Translations under genes and position numbers: made by a program
In this document: one piece after another, positions 6,199-15,164 of the stretch
Position numbering within the stretch: the stretch's first letter is position 1
How the letters are laid out: every line of letters begins with the position of its first letter
The notes under the pieces: model-generated
Databases searched by the model: none
What the model was told of the DNA's origin: nothing
Seen by the model: only the letters and a program-made list of their open reading frames with translations
Assembly: GCA_035281745.1 (NCBI GenBank)
Contig: DATEDI010000036.1
Span: 1 to 64,000, forward strand
DNA: 64,000 nucleotides
Direction of reading: 5' to 3'
DNA from: 66-474 sp035281745
GTDB taxonomy: Bacteria > Pseudomonadota > Gammaproteobacteria > Xanthomonadales > Rhodanobacteraceae

Positions 6199-8403
6199 TC
6201 ACATCTTCAACTCGAACCCCGCATACCACGTGCGGCCGTAGGCGGGTTCGAGGCCGGTGCGCCACACGCGGTTGTAGTACTGGCGGTCGGTGAGGTTGCT
6301 GATGCCGGCGAGCAGTTTGAGCCAACGTGTAACTTGCCAGTCGCTCGCGAAATCGACCACGGTGTAGCCTTGGATCTTCGCGGGGATGAAAGTCGCGCCG
6401 CTGCCGAAAGGCTGGTTGGAGTCCTGCCAATACTGCGCGGCCGACGACACCGCAGTCAGGCTGGCCTTGTATTTTTGATCCACGCGCCAGGTGATGCCGG
6501 CCTTGGCGACGTAGCGCGGCGCGTACGCGGGGATCTTGCCGACCTGGCCCGGGATCACGCTTTGCGTGAAGCGCGCATTCAACAGGCTCAGGCTGAAGAA
6601 GCCTTCCAGGTGTTCGCCGCCCAGCGCGCGCGCGGTCGGCGCGAAGAAGTCGTAATTGATCTGTCCCTCGAAGCCGCGGTTGCGGGTGTCGCCGCTGTTG
6701 ACTTCGAGCACGTCGGTGGCGTTGATGTGCTGCGCCTCGATGCGGTTCTTGAAGTCGATCCAGAACACGCTGACGTCGTAGTACAGGCCGGTCACCGGCA
6801 CGCCGTGCACGCCGGCTTCCCATGACAGCGACTCCGACGGATCGGGCGCGTGGCCCGGCACCACGTTGGCGAACGGCGAGGCCATGTCGAAGTAGCGCAG
6901 CGGCCGCCAGCCCTGCGACACGTTGAAATAGGTTTCGTTGCCGGCGCCGAAATCGTTGCCGATGCCGAGGCCGAACAGCGGCACGGTGCGCGAATCGGAT
7001 TCGTGGATCAGCGGGCGCGACAGGAACGGCGGGCGCACGCTTTCATCGACCGCGACGCGTTCGCGTTCCAGCCGGATCGACGGCACGATGTGGATCTCGT
7101 GCGGCAGCCGGAACACGTTTTCCGCGAACACGGCGTAGTAATTGGATTGCCGTTGCTGGCGCAGGCGCGGCGTGCCGCTGCGGTCGTAACGATCGACGTA
7201 CAGATCGGTGTTGTCCCATTGCCGGAACGGATCGTTGCCGTGGAACGCGACTACGCCCGCGGTGAAGGCGTTGCCCTGGCCCCATTTCTTGCGCACGCGC
7301 ACGTCCAGTCCCTGCGTGCGGAACTGCTCGTCCTGCAACGTGGTGCTGGAAGGCGGCGGTTGTGGCGCGAGGTCGGGCGCCGACGCGCCGTTGGCGGCGC
7401 GGCTGGCGAGATCCTGGTAGCCCGCCCACAGCTTGCCGATCAGCAGCCAGCCGTTGCTCCATTCGTGCTGGTGACCGAGCACGATCTGGTAGCGATCGAC
7501 CCAGTCGCGATTCCACGGCGTCGGTGTCGCGTCAGGATTCAATTGCCATTGCGGATAGCTCATCCGGCCCGGATCACCCGAATCGGCGTCGATCGCGTGC
7601 ACGTCGAGCCAGGTGTATTGCTGGTCGTCCGGCCGGTATTCGACGTACAGGTCGGCCTGGCGCATCTGCGATTGCGCGTTCTGGCGCGGGCCGTCGCTGC
7701 GCACGTAACCGGCGTCGGCACGGTACGTCCATTTGCCGGTGCTGCCTTCCAGCACGTTGTAGGTCGAATAGAGGCCGTCGCTGCCGATCACCTGTTCGGT
7801 GCTTATCGCAAGCGGCGTGCCGGGTTTCGGGCGCTTCGACACGAGATTGATCACCGGCGCGGGTTCCGGCCCGTACAACAGGCTGGAACCGCCGCGGATC
7901 AACTGGATGTCGGCGATGCTGTGCGAGAACGGCATCGCGTACAGCGTGGGAAATCCGATCCAGTCCGCTTCCAGCGGAATGCCATCTTGCATCACCAGCA
8001 CGTATTCCGATTCCTGCGGATTGCCGAGGCCGCGGTAGCTCAGGTTGAACTGCGTGGGCGTTGGCTGTTGCGACACCTGCACGCCCGGCGAGCGCACGAA
8101 CAGTTGCTGCAGGTTGTTGCCCACGACCGTGGGCTGCAGGTCGAGGTGCGTGACCGTGGCCTTCTTGGTCACGGTGATCTCGGTGCCCGATACCTCGGAC
8201 ATCTGGTGTTTCAGCTTGGCCGCGACGTATTTGCGCCAGTCGTAGGGTTTGTTGCCCTTGACGTTGATCGTCGGCAAGGTATGCGTGGATCGGTCTTGCT
8301 GCTGCGGCGCGGATTGCGCGTCGCCGGCTTGATGCGCGAGGGCGAACGGCGCGAACATGGCCAGCGACAGGGCGACGGGCAGGGCAGCGGGACGCATGGG
8401 CAT
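6199..8403 (-). CDS. TonB-dependent receptor, FecA-like
   Basis: A 734-residue outer-membrane receptor with an N-terminal signal peptide ending at about FALAHQAG. The plug domain covers residues 80-210 (VVGNNLQQLFVRSPGVQV, LVMQDGIPL, IQLIRGGSSLLYGPEPAPVINLVSK). The 22-strand barrel follows, with the typical end GISNLTDRQYYNRVW and a final aromatic strand GRTWYAGFELKM. The plug most resembles ferric dicitrate-type receptors, but the ligand is inferred only. No sigma/anti-sigma pair, ABC transporter or TonB gene accompanies it, so it is an orphan receptor. The start is either 8403 or 8397. Confidence 0.9.
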   Translation of the reverse strand: MPMRPAALPVALSLAMFAPFALAHQAGDAQSAPQQQDRSTHTLPTINVKGNKPYDWRKYVAAKLKHQMSEVSGTEITVTKKATVTHLDLQPTVVGNNLQQLFVRSPGVQVSQQPTPTQFNLSYRGLGNPQESEYVLVMQDGIPLEADWIGFPTLYAMPFSHSIADIQLIRGGSSLLYGPEPAPVINLVSKRPKPGTPLAISTEQVIGSDGLYSTYNVLEGSTGKWTYRADAGYVRSDGPRQNAQSQMRQADLYVEYRPDDQQYTWLDVHAIDADSGDPGRMSYPQWQLNPDATPTPWNRDWVDRYQIVLGHQHEWSNGWLLIGKLWAGYQDLASRAANGASAPDLAPQPPPSSTTLQDEQFRTQGLDVRVRKKWGQGNAFTAGVVAFHGNDPFRQWDNTDLYVDRYDRSGTPRLRQQRQSNYYAVFAENVFRLPHEIHIVPSIRLERERVAVDESVRPPFLSRPLIHESDSRTVPLFGLGIGNDFGAGNETYFNVSQGWRPLRYFDMASPFANVVPGHAPDPSESLSWEAGVHGVPVTGLYYDVSVFWIDFKNRIEAQHINATDVLEVNSGDTRNRGFEGQINYDFFAPTARALGGEHLEGFFSLSLLNARFTQSVIPGQVGKIPAYAPRYVAKAGITWRVDQKYKASLTAVSSAAQYWQDSNQPFGSGATFIPAKIQGYTVVDFASDWQVTRWLKLLAGISNLTDRQYYNRVWRTGLEPAYGRTWYAGFELKM

Positions 8404-8489
8404 CGAGGATTCCGGTGACGAGTGAACGGCAATCGACTACTTTTCACGATTCGTGCCGATGGTGCCATAGGCCATTCGTTTATTCCGTA

Positions 8490-8612
8490 CCTTGTTGGGC
8501 TTCTCCCGGAACAAGTTCCGGGAGAAGCCCAACGATCGTCGGGCCATGATGCGTCGCTGTATGGGTGAACTGCGCCCGCGTTGGGCTTCGCTGCGCTCAG
8601 CGCCAACCTACA
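8490..8612. repeat. Double-hairpin repeat, copy A (TTGTAGGTTGG family)
   Basis: The left hairpin has perfect 19-base arms, GTTGGGCTTCTCCCGGAAC and its complement, separated by AA (8494-8533). The right end is GTTGGGCTTCGCTGC followed by GCTCAGCGCCAACCTACAA (8580-8613). Two further copies lie at 12259-12392 and 12465-12601. The rest of the 8404-8735 gap has no gene. Confidence 0.75.
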
Positions 8613-8735
8613 AGTGCGATCCGACGTTGCTTATGTGAATCGGGTGCCGGGTTGCTACTTCTGGCACTGTGGTGAATGCTTGGCGGGTAGCAAGCTGTTC
8701 CGTTCGAAATGCTGGCGAGAATGGGGAGTCGATCC

Positions 8736-11700
8736 ATGCACATGCGAATGAATGGTTGCGGCGTTTCTTCGATCTTTTTCGCTGCACTGTGTGTTGCGAT
8801 GGCGGGATCGGCTTTTGCGCAGTCGCGTGATGCCGCGCATCTGCCGAAGACCACCACACCGCCGCCATTGCAATTCCACTACATGGGTCCGCCGGCCGGT
8901 GGACGGGTCGCATCGGTCGCTGGCATTCCCGGCGATTACTCGACGTACTACCTCGGGTCGGCCTCGGGCGGCGTATGGAAGTCCACCGACGGCGGGCACA
9001 CCTTCAAGCCGATCTTCGACGAACAGGACACGTCCGCAATCGGCGCAATCGCGATTGCGCCTGCCGATCACGACACGGTGTGGGTGGGAACCGGCGAACC
9101 CTGGACAATCCGTCCCAGCGACATCGTCGGCGACGGCGTCTACAAGTCCACCGATGCCGGCGCGACCTGGAAGCACATGGGCCTGCCAAAGACCGGGCGC
9201 ATCGCACGCATCCTCGTCAATCCGAAGGACACGAACAACGTGCTGGTGTGCGCCGAAGGTTCCGGCGCGGCGCCGCAACATGAGCGTGGCGTGTTCCGCA
9301 CCACCGACGGCGGCAAGTCCTGGAAGCAAACATTGTTTGTCAACGAAGAGACCGGCTGCAGCGGGCTCAGCATGGATCCGGGCGACCCCGACACGGTGCT
9401 CGCCGGTACGTGGCAGTTCAGCGTGCGCACCTGGGCCGAGTTGAGCGGAGGACCGGGCAGTGGCGTGTACATCTCGCACGACAACGGCCAGACCTGGACG
9501 CACCTCACGACCGGGAACGGCTTGCCCAAAACGCCGCTCGGCAAAATCGACGTGACCATCGCGCCGTCCAATCCGCAACGCATGTACGCGTTGATCCAGA
9601 CTAAGGATCAGGGATCGGTATGGCGCAGCGATGATGGTGGCAACAATTGGAAGGTCGTGAGCTGGGATCGCAATCTCATCATGCGCGCCGGCTACTACAT
9701 CTTCATCGAGGCCAATCCCAAGGACGCCGACGGTGTGCTGGTGCTCAACAGCGGTGACCATTATTCGAGTGACGGCGGCCAGACTTTTTCCGGCGAGGGC
9801 GGCAAGAAGGTGAAGCCGCTGGGCGCCGCGTCCTGCGGCGATTGCCACGACGGCTGGATCGACCCGACCGATCCCGCGCACTACGTGCTGACCGATGACG
9901 GCGGCGCCAACATCGCGACCGGCGCGGGTACTTCCATGCACGTTGCGCTGCCGAACGGACAGCTCTACCACGTTGCAAGCGACGACCAGGTTCCGTACTG
10001 GATCTACGGCAACCGTCAGGACGATGGCGGTTGGCGCATTTCCAGCGACATTTCACAATCCAGCGGCAACGGGCTTTTGCCCGAAGACGCATTCATGCCG
10101 CAGGGACACGCCTACGGGCGGTATTACGACGAAGACGAGGGCAGGTCTGGAGGCAAACCCAAGGTCAACAAGGAACTGCTGGCAAAATATCCCAAAGCCG
10201 CGTCGCCGCCTAAGGGCTGGGCGCTCGGTCCGAATGGCGAACCCAAGACCCCGCCAAATCGCAGCGGTTTCGAAGGCCCGAACGCGGAGCCGCCGACCTA
10301 CCAGTATTTTCCGAATGCCTGCGAGTCGGGATTCACGATTCCGAAGCCCGGCAATCCGGACATCGTGTGGTCGTCGTGCTACGGCAACGAGTTGTACCGC
10401 TTCGACCTGACGCAGGGAACGCCGCACTCGGTTTCGCCGTCGATCGTCGGACTGGATTCGCCGCCCGACAAGCTGAAGTACCGTTGCCACTGGACGCCGC
10501 CGCTGGCGATCGATCCGTTCGACCACGACAGCGTGCTGTACGGCTGCCAGATGGTGCTGCGCACGACCGACAAGGGCCATTCGTGGACCGAGTTCAGCCC
10601 GGACCTTTCCACGCGCGATCCGTCGCTGATCGTTCCGAGCGGCGGCATCATGCAGGACAACCTCGGCCAGTATTTCGGCGCACTGGTGTGGTCGCTGGCT
10701 TATTCGCCGATCGAGAAGGGCCTGCTGTGGGCGGGCACCAACGACGGCAAGGTCTGGTACACCAAGGACGCCGAGTCGCACGGCCACCCCCAGTGGGTGG
10801 ACGTCACCGCGAACCTGCACATTCCCCCGCGCGGCAACATCAACCAGATTGCGCCGTCGCATTTCCACGCGGGTACCGCCTACATCGCGGTGGATTTCCG
10901 CTTTGCCGGCGAAAACAACCACAAGCCGTACATACTCGAGACCACCGATTACGGCAAGACCTGGAAGAACATCAGCAGCAATCTGCCGTCGGACAATCCG
11001 TTGGACTACACGCTGAGCGTTGCCGAAAACCCGAACCGCGAAGGCATGCTGTTCGCGGGGACCGGACATGCGTTCTACTACACGATGGACAATGGCAGGC
11101 ACTGGACGCGGTTCCGCAAGGGTCTGCCGCCGTCGCCGGTGACCTGGATCAACATCCAGCCGCACATGCACGACGTGGACGTGTCCACCTACGGCCGCGG
11201 CGATTTCATCCTGCCGAACATCGCGATGTTCGAGCAGACGGGGAGCCCGGATCAGCCCGGCAGTGGAGCCACACGGCTATTCAAACCGGGCGAGGTCTAC
11301 CGGCAGGCGCGCGGTGTGTATCCGACCGCGGCCCAGCCGGCGCGACCGCAGTTCCAGTTCTATCTGGCGAAGGCGCCCAAGGAGCCAGTGCAGTTGCAGA
11401 TCCTGGATGCGCAGGGGAAGGCGATCCGTACCGAAAAACTCAAGGTGCACCAAGGCCTTAACGGCGCATATTGGGATCTTTTCTATGACACGCCGACCGA
11501 TGTCCGGCTGCTCACGACGCCCCCCGAAAATCCGCACATCTGGGACGAGCCGCGCTACCAGGGCAAGACGTATCGCAGCATCATCCACTGGGGCATGACG
11601 CCGCATACCGGCACGCCGATCGCGGCGCCGGGCAACTATCAGGTGCGGCTGACCGTGGACGGCCGGACCTTTACGCAACCCTTCGAGGTGGTGAAGGATC

Positions 11701-12194
11701 CGGCGGTCAAGGCGAGCGATGCAGTGTTGGCCGATTCGACGGCGATGCAAATACAAATTGCCGACGCGATCACCGAGACCTCGGACATGGTCAACGCCAT
11801 GGAGCAGTGGCGCAAGCAGGTCGAGGACCAATTGAAGACGCACGCGTCGGCTGCCACGGCGGATGCGCTGCAACACCTCGATGCGCAAATCCTGGAGGTC
11901 GAGAACCAACTGGTCAGCCCGGAAGCGAGGCTCAGCGATGACAAGCAATACTCGACGCCGTTCCGGATGTACTGGAATCTTCGCTGGCTGGCGGGTCGGG
12001 TTGGGCAAGGCATCCAGAACACCGCCGGGGGTTCGGATTACGAACCCACCGTCGCGCAGCGCAACAACTTCGCCGACCTTCAGGCAAAGCTCGCCGCCGC
12101 GCGCACGGCATTCGAGAACCTCAAGACCACGACCGTGCCGACGTTCAATCGCGCGATGCGTGGCAATGGAGTCACGATCAAGTTGGGTGGGTAA
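8736..12194 (+). CDS. Large secreted Asp-box / VPS10-like beta-propeller protein
   Basis: A 1,152-residue secreted protein with the signal peptide MHMRMNGCGVSSIFFAALCVAMAGSAFAQ. It has at least eight BNR/Asp-box motifs (S-x-D-x-G-x-T-W) such as VWKSTDGGHTF, VYKSTDAGATW, VFRTTDGGKSW, VYISHDNGQTW and VWRSDDGGNNW, arranged as two propellers of the sortilin/xyloglucanase-like type. They are followed by a C-terminal region (about 880-1150) with an Ig-like part and helical segments. Such proteins are common in Xanthomonadales and Acidobacteria and are annotated glycosyl-hydrolase-like, but their substrate is unknown. One oddity is a CGDCH motif at about residue 365, where relatives usually have an H-G-D-x-H segment. 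ATG 8736 has GGGGAG seven bases upstream and starts the signal peptide. Confidence 0.85.
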   Translation: MHMRMNGCGVSSIFFAALCVAMAGSAFAQSRDAAHLPKTTTPPPLQFHYMGPPAGGRVASVAGIPGDYSTYYLGSASGGVWKSTDGGHTFKPIFDEQDTSAIGAIAIAPADHDTVWVGTGEPWTIRPSDIVGDGVYKSTDAGATWKHMGLPKTGRIARILVNPKDTNNVLVCAEGSGAAPQHERGVFRTTDGGKSWKQTLFVNEETGCSGLSMDPGDPDTVLAGTWQFSVRTWAELSGGPGSGVYISHDNGQTWTHLTTGNGLPKTPLGKIDVTIAPSNPQRMYALIQTKDQGSVWRSDDGGNNWKVVSWDRNLIMRAGYYIFIEANPKDADGVLVLNSGDHYSSDGGQTFSGEGGKKVKPLGAASCGDCHDGWIDPTDPAHYVLTDDGGANIATGAGTSMHVALPNGQLYHVASDDQVPYWIYGNRQDDGGWRISSDISQSSGNGLLPEDAFMPQGHAYGRYYDEDEGRSGGKPKVNKELLAKYPKAASPPKGWALGPNGEPKTPPNRSGFEGPNAEPPTYQYFPNACESGFTIPKPGNPDIVWSSCYGNELYRFDLTQGTPHSVSPSIVGLDSPPDKLKYRCHWTPPLAIDPFDHDSVLYGCQMVLRTTDKGHSWTEFSPDLSTRDPSLIVPSGGIMQDNLGQYFGALVWSLAYSPIEKGLLWAGTNDGKVWYTKDAESHGHPQWVDVTANLHIPPRGNINQIAPSHFHAGTAYIAVDFRFAGENNHKPYILETTDYGKTWKNISSNLPSDNPLDYTLSVAENPNREGMLFAGTGHAFYYTMDNGRHWTRFRKGLPPSPVTWINIQPHMHDVDVSTYGRGDFILPNIAMFEQTGSPDQPGSGATRLFKPGEVYRQARGVYPTAAQPARPQFQFYLAKAPKEPVQLQILDAQGKAIRTEKLKVHQGLNGAYWDLFYDTPTDVRLLTTPPENPHIWDEPRYQGKTYRSIIHWGMTPHTGTPIAAPGNYQVRLTVDGRTFTQPFEVVKDPAVKASDAVLADSTAMQIQIADAITETSDMVNAMEQWRKQVEDQLKTHASAATADALQHLDAQILEVENQLVSPEARLSDDKQYSTPFRMYWNLRWLAGRVGQGIQNTAGGSDYEPTVAQRNNFADLQAKLAAARTAFENLKTTTVPTFNRAMRGNGVTIKLGG

Positions 12195-12258
12195 CGGCGC
12201 CTCGAAAGCTCGATTTTTGCTCGTTACACGGCGAAGGCCGGTATCCAGCGGACGGAGT

Positions 12259-12392
12259 TTTGTAAGCTGGGTTGATCCCGGAACTCGTTCCGGGAGAAGC
12301 CCAACAATCGCAACGGGAAAACGCGACATCGGCGAAGTGGGAATGGGCCGCGCCCCACGTTGAGCTTCGCTGCGCTCAGCGCCAACCTACAA
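12259..12392. repeat. Double-hairpin repeat, copy B
   Basis: The left hairpin is GGGTTGATCCCGGAAC-TC-GTTCCGGGAGAAGCCC (about 12269-12304). The right end is the GCTTCGCTGCGCTCAGCGCCAACCTACAA segment ending near 12392. The outer ends TGTAAGCTGG and CCAACCTACA are imperfect terminal inverted repeats. It follows the 3' end of the Asp-box gene. No gene is seen in 12195-12626. Confidence 0.75.
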
Positions 12393-12464
12393 GAGCGCCG
12401 ACGCCGCAGGAGTTTCCGTTTGGTTGGTGTACGGAACGACAAAGAGATCGCGATAACCACGCTT

Positions 12465-12601
12465 TTGTAGGTTGGGTTGATCCCGGAACTCGTTCCGGGA
12501 GAAGCCCAACAATTGAATCGGTAGAGAGCGCGACATCAGTGGCGCGTGCGGAATGAGTTGCGGCCGCGTTGGGTTTCGCTGCGCTCAGCACCAACCTGCG
12601 A
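12465..12601. repeat. Double-hairpin repeat, copy C
   Basis: This copy has the best-preserved left end, TTTGTAGGTTGGGTTGATCC, with the hairpin CCCGGAAC-TC-GTTCCGGG. The right end is GTTGGGTTTCGCTGC and then GCTCAGCACCAACCTGC. It lies in the same orientation as copy B, about 70 bases away. The symporter gene ends 26 bases further on. Confidence 0.75.
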
Positions 12602-12626
12602 GAGCAACTCCGACGCCAAGGCGTCA

Positions 12627-14180
12627 TCAATCCGGAACGGCGTCGTGGTAATCGAGGGGTTGCGTGTGGTCCGGGAGGCCTTCGCGCTTGAACCTCGATG
12701 CGAGGGGCGTGGCAAGGATCGAGACCGCGAAATTCAAAGCGAGCGCCAGCAGGCCAATGTAAACGCCATAGTGCGCGTCACCGAAGACGAACGTGTACAC
12801 CGGCTTCAGGCCTTGCGCGTACGCCAGTGCGCTGCCAAGGATCATGCCCGCGAGCCAGCCGAGCAGCAGCGCGGAAGCTCGCAGCCAACGCGTGTAGAGA
12901 CCGCAGATCACTGCCGGGAAAATCTGCAGCATCCAGATGCCGCCCAGCAATTGCAGGTCGATCGCGAACTTTGTCGGCAGGTACAGCACCGCCAGCAACG
13001 CGCCGAACTTCACCAGCAACGAGATGTTTTTCGCGATCCGCGATTCCTGCGCGTTTGAAAGATTTGCATTGACGTACGCGCGCCATATGTTGCGAGTGAA
13101 AAGATTCGCGGCACCGATCGACATGATTGCCGCCGGCACCAGCGCGCCCAGCGCGATCGCGGCGAAGCAGAACCCCGCGAACCACGGCGGGAAACTTGCA
13201 TTGATCAAAGCGGGCACCGCCATCGAGCCGTCCGTGACGTCGACGTGCGCGGCCAGCGCCATGTAGCCGAGCAGCGCAACCAGCCCCAGCATGATGCTGT
13301 AGGCGGGCAGCCACACCGCGTTGCGGCGGATCGTTTGCGGGCTGTCGGCCGACAGCGTCGCAGTGGTCGCGTGCGGATACAGGAACAGCGCGAACGCCGA
13401 ACCAAGTGCCAGCGTCGCGAATGACCAGTACTGGTCGGGCTTCAGAAGGACGCCGGTGTCGCCGCCCTTGGCCGCGAAGGCCTTTTCGGCGGCGTCGAAC
13501 ACCGCGCCGTAGCCGCCCAGCTTGATCGGAATGATCACCACCGCCGCGATCACGGTGATGTAGAGCATCGCATCCTTGACGAACGCGATCAACGCGGGTG
13601 CACGCAGGCCACTCGAATACGTGTACAGCGCCAGGATCACGAAGGCGATGATCAGTGGCGTTTCGCGGCCGATGCCGAGCGCGCCGAGGCCCATTGCCTC
13701 GAACACTTTTTCGAGACCGACCAGTTGCAGCGCGATGTAAGGCATGGTCGCGAGCACGCCGGTGACCGCGACGGCCAGCGCCAGGCCGCGGCTGCCGTAG
13801 CGGCCTTCCACGAAATCCGCCGACGTGATCCAGCCGTGCTTTCTGCATGCGTTCCACAGGCGCGGCATGGTCAGGAACACGATCGGGTACACGAACACGG
13901 TGTAGGGCATCGCGAAGAAGCCGTAGGCGCCGACCGCGTACACCAGCGCCGGCACCGCGATCAGCGTGTAGGCGGTGTAGAGGTCGCCACCCAGCAGGAA
14001 CCAGGTGACGAACGCGCCGAAACGGCGCCCGCCCAAGCCCCATTCGTGCAATTGCGTGAGGTCGCCCCGACGCCAGCGCGCTGCGAAGAAGCCGAGCACC
14101 GTGACCAGCAGGAAAAAGAATGCAAATACGCCAAGCGCGGTGGCGTCGAACCGGACGCCTGATCCCGAAGGCGACGTCAT
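12627..14180 (-). CDS. Sodium:solute symporter family transporter
   Basis: A 517-residue inner-membrane protein of the sodium:solute symporter (SSS) family with about 13 hydrophobic segments. Family features include the N-terminal FFFLLVTVLGFFAARWRRG, the HEWGLGGRRFGAFVTWFLLGGDLYTAYT segment that contributes to substrate and sodium binding, and SADFVEGRYGSR near residue 120. Substrates in this subclass include monocarboxylates or amino acids and cannot be assigned here. ATG at 14180 overlaps the stop of the DUF3311 gene by 4 bases (ATGA). That gene commonly precedes this transporter class. Confidence 0.9.
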   Translation of the reverse strand: MTSPSGSGVRFDATALGVFAFFFLLVTVLGFFAARWRRGDLTQLHEWGLGGRRFGAFVTWFLLGGDLYTAYTLIAVPALVYAVGAYGFFAMPYTVFVYPIVFLTMPRLWNACRKHGWITSADFVEGRYGSRGLALAVAVTGVLATMPYIALQLVGLEKVFEAMGLGALGIGRETPLIIAFVILALYTYSSGLRAPALIAFVKDAMLYITVIAAVVIIPIKLGGYGAVFDAAEKAFAAKGGDTGVLLKPDQYWSFATLALGSAFALFLYPHATTATLSADSPQTIRRNAVWLPAYSIMLGLVALLGYMALAAHVDVTDGSMAVPALINASFPPWFAGFCFAAIALGALVPAAIMSIGAANLFTRNIWRAYVNANLSNAQESRIAKNISLLVKFGALLAVLYLPTKFAIDLQLLGGIWMLQIFPAVICGLYTRWLRASALLLGWLAGMILGSALAYAQGLKPVYTFVFGDAHYGVYIGLLALALNFAVSILATPLASRFKREGLPDHTQPLDYHDAVPD

Positions 14181-14359
14181 CGGCGCCACCCGCGATGCAC
14201 GACCCACGTCAGCAGCGCGGCCAGTACCACCCACGCGAACTGCCACACATAGAAGAACGGGAATCCCGCGACCGTCGGCTGCGTGCGGTTATAGAGCGGC
14301 ACGCACAACAGCGCGATGAACGGAATCAGCAACAACCAGGGCGTGAGTTTGCGCGGCAT
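14177..14359 (-). CDS. DUF3311 small membrane protein
   Basis: A 60-residue protein with two transmembrane helices, LTPWLLLIPFIALLCVP and FFYVWQFAWVVLAALLTWVV, separated by a short loop with YNRTQPTVAGFP. This is the DUF3311 pattern. Such proteins sit directly upstream of sodium:solute symporters and are presumed accessory subunits or assembly factors. The AGGAG at about 11 bases before ATG 14359 and the ATGA overlap with the symporter show a two-gene operon. Confidence 0.85.
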   Translation of the reverse strand: MPRKLTPWLLLIPFIALLCVPLYNRTQPTVAGFPFFYVWQFAWVVLAALLTWVVHRGWRR

Positions 14360-14443
14360 GGGCTGCGTGCTCCTGAGGTTCGGGGCAGGACGTCCGGTGG
14401 CGGCCGTGGCATCATACGCGCCTTCGCAGCCAGTCACGATTCC

Positions 14444-14677
14444 GTGGAGCCAAAGCGCGTCCAGTTCGATTCGAGCACCTTCAGCAACGGAGATGGCTTC
14501 AGCGGCTTGGATTTCCGGTTGGGTATCGACGGCGACGACAATTTCGACGAAGCATTGGCCGACTCCATCATTCGCGACATGCAGCTGCTGATGGTCGTCG
14601 GCGTGGCGGTTTGGCCGCACGAAGATCATCAGCGAGCCGTACAAGCGCGGGTCGCGAACGGATTGCGCGATGCATGA
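14444..14677 (+). CDS. Short hypothetical ORF upstream of dgkA
   Basis: This frame of 77 codons from GTG 14444 has strongly GC-biased third codon positions, as real genes here do. It encodes an acidic protein with GLDFRLGIDGDDNFDEALAD, then a hydrophobic LLMVVGVAVW. It ends 40 bases before dgkA on the same strand. There is no clear ribosome binding site, and the reading frame also stays open upstream across the antisense DUF3311 gene, so the start is unsure. I do not recognise the family; it may be a short real protein or the tail of a decayed gene. Confidence 0.4.
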   Translation: MEPKRVQFDSSTFSNGDGFSGLDFRLGIDGDDNFDEALADSIIRDMQLLMVVGVAVWPHEDHQRAVQARVANGLRDA

Positions 14678-14717
14678 TCCGGATCAACGCGAACGCGTCC
14701 AGCGCAGGGGAGAACCG

Positions 14718-15089
14718 ATGGCCAGCAACATCAACCGCGGACCGCGCCAAATCTGGCTCGCATTCATCTGGTCAATGAAGGGCCTGCGCGCGGGTTGGCG
14801 CACCGAGGCGTCGTTCCGCCTCGAAGTGGTCCTGCTCGTGATCCTGTTTCCGATCGGTTTGTGGCTTGGCGATGGCGCGATCGAAAAAGCACTGTTGGCC
14901 GGTTCATTGTTGCCGGTGCTGGCAGCGGAGATGCTGAACTCGGCTATCGAATGCCTGGTCGACAAGCTCTGGCCCGAACTTCATGAAACAGCCGGCCGCG
15001 CCAAGGACATGGGCTCGGCCGCGGTGTTCCTGCTGATGGTCAACATGCTGGTGATCTGGGGCGTGATCCTGCTTCCGCGCGCGTTCTAG
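14718..15089 (+). CDS. dgkA: Diacylglycerol kinase (prokaryotic type)
   Basis: A 123-residue integral membrane kinase that phosphorylates diacylglycerol to phosphatidic acid, recycling the diacylglycerol released from envelope glycan synthesis. The catalytic signature EMLNSAIECLVDK is at about residues 75-87. Three transmembrane helices are visible (VVLLVILFPIGLWLG, ALLAGSLLPVLAAEMLN, AVFLLMVNMLVIWGVIL), and the N-terminal WSMKGLRAGWRTEASFR amphipathic region is typical. The length matches the family. ATG 14718 is preceded by GGGGAG. Confidence 0.95.
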   Translation: MASNINRGPRQIWLAFIWSMKGLRAGWRTEASFRLEVVLLVILFPIGLWLGDGAIEKALLAGSLLPVLAAEMLNSAIECLVDKLWPELHETAGRAKDMGSAAVFLLMVNMLVIWGVILLPRAF

Positions 15090-15164
15090 CGTCGTACTTT
15101 CCCGTTGCGCGGACCGACCGCGCGTGCTGCAATCGGCGCTCCGAAACACGACGAGGGTTCCGCC

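Noticed and set aside
6850..8418. 522-codon plus-strand open frame opposite the TonB receptor
   Set aside because: The receptor on the minus strand has clear domain motifs, and this frame has none.
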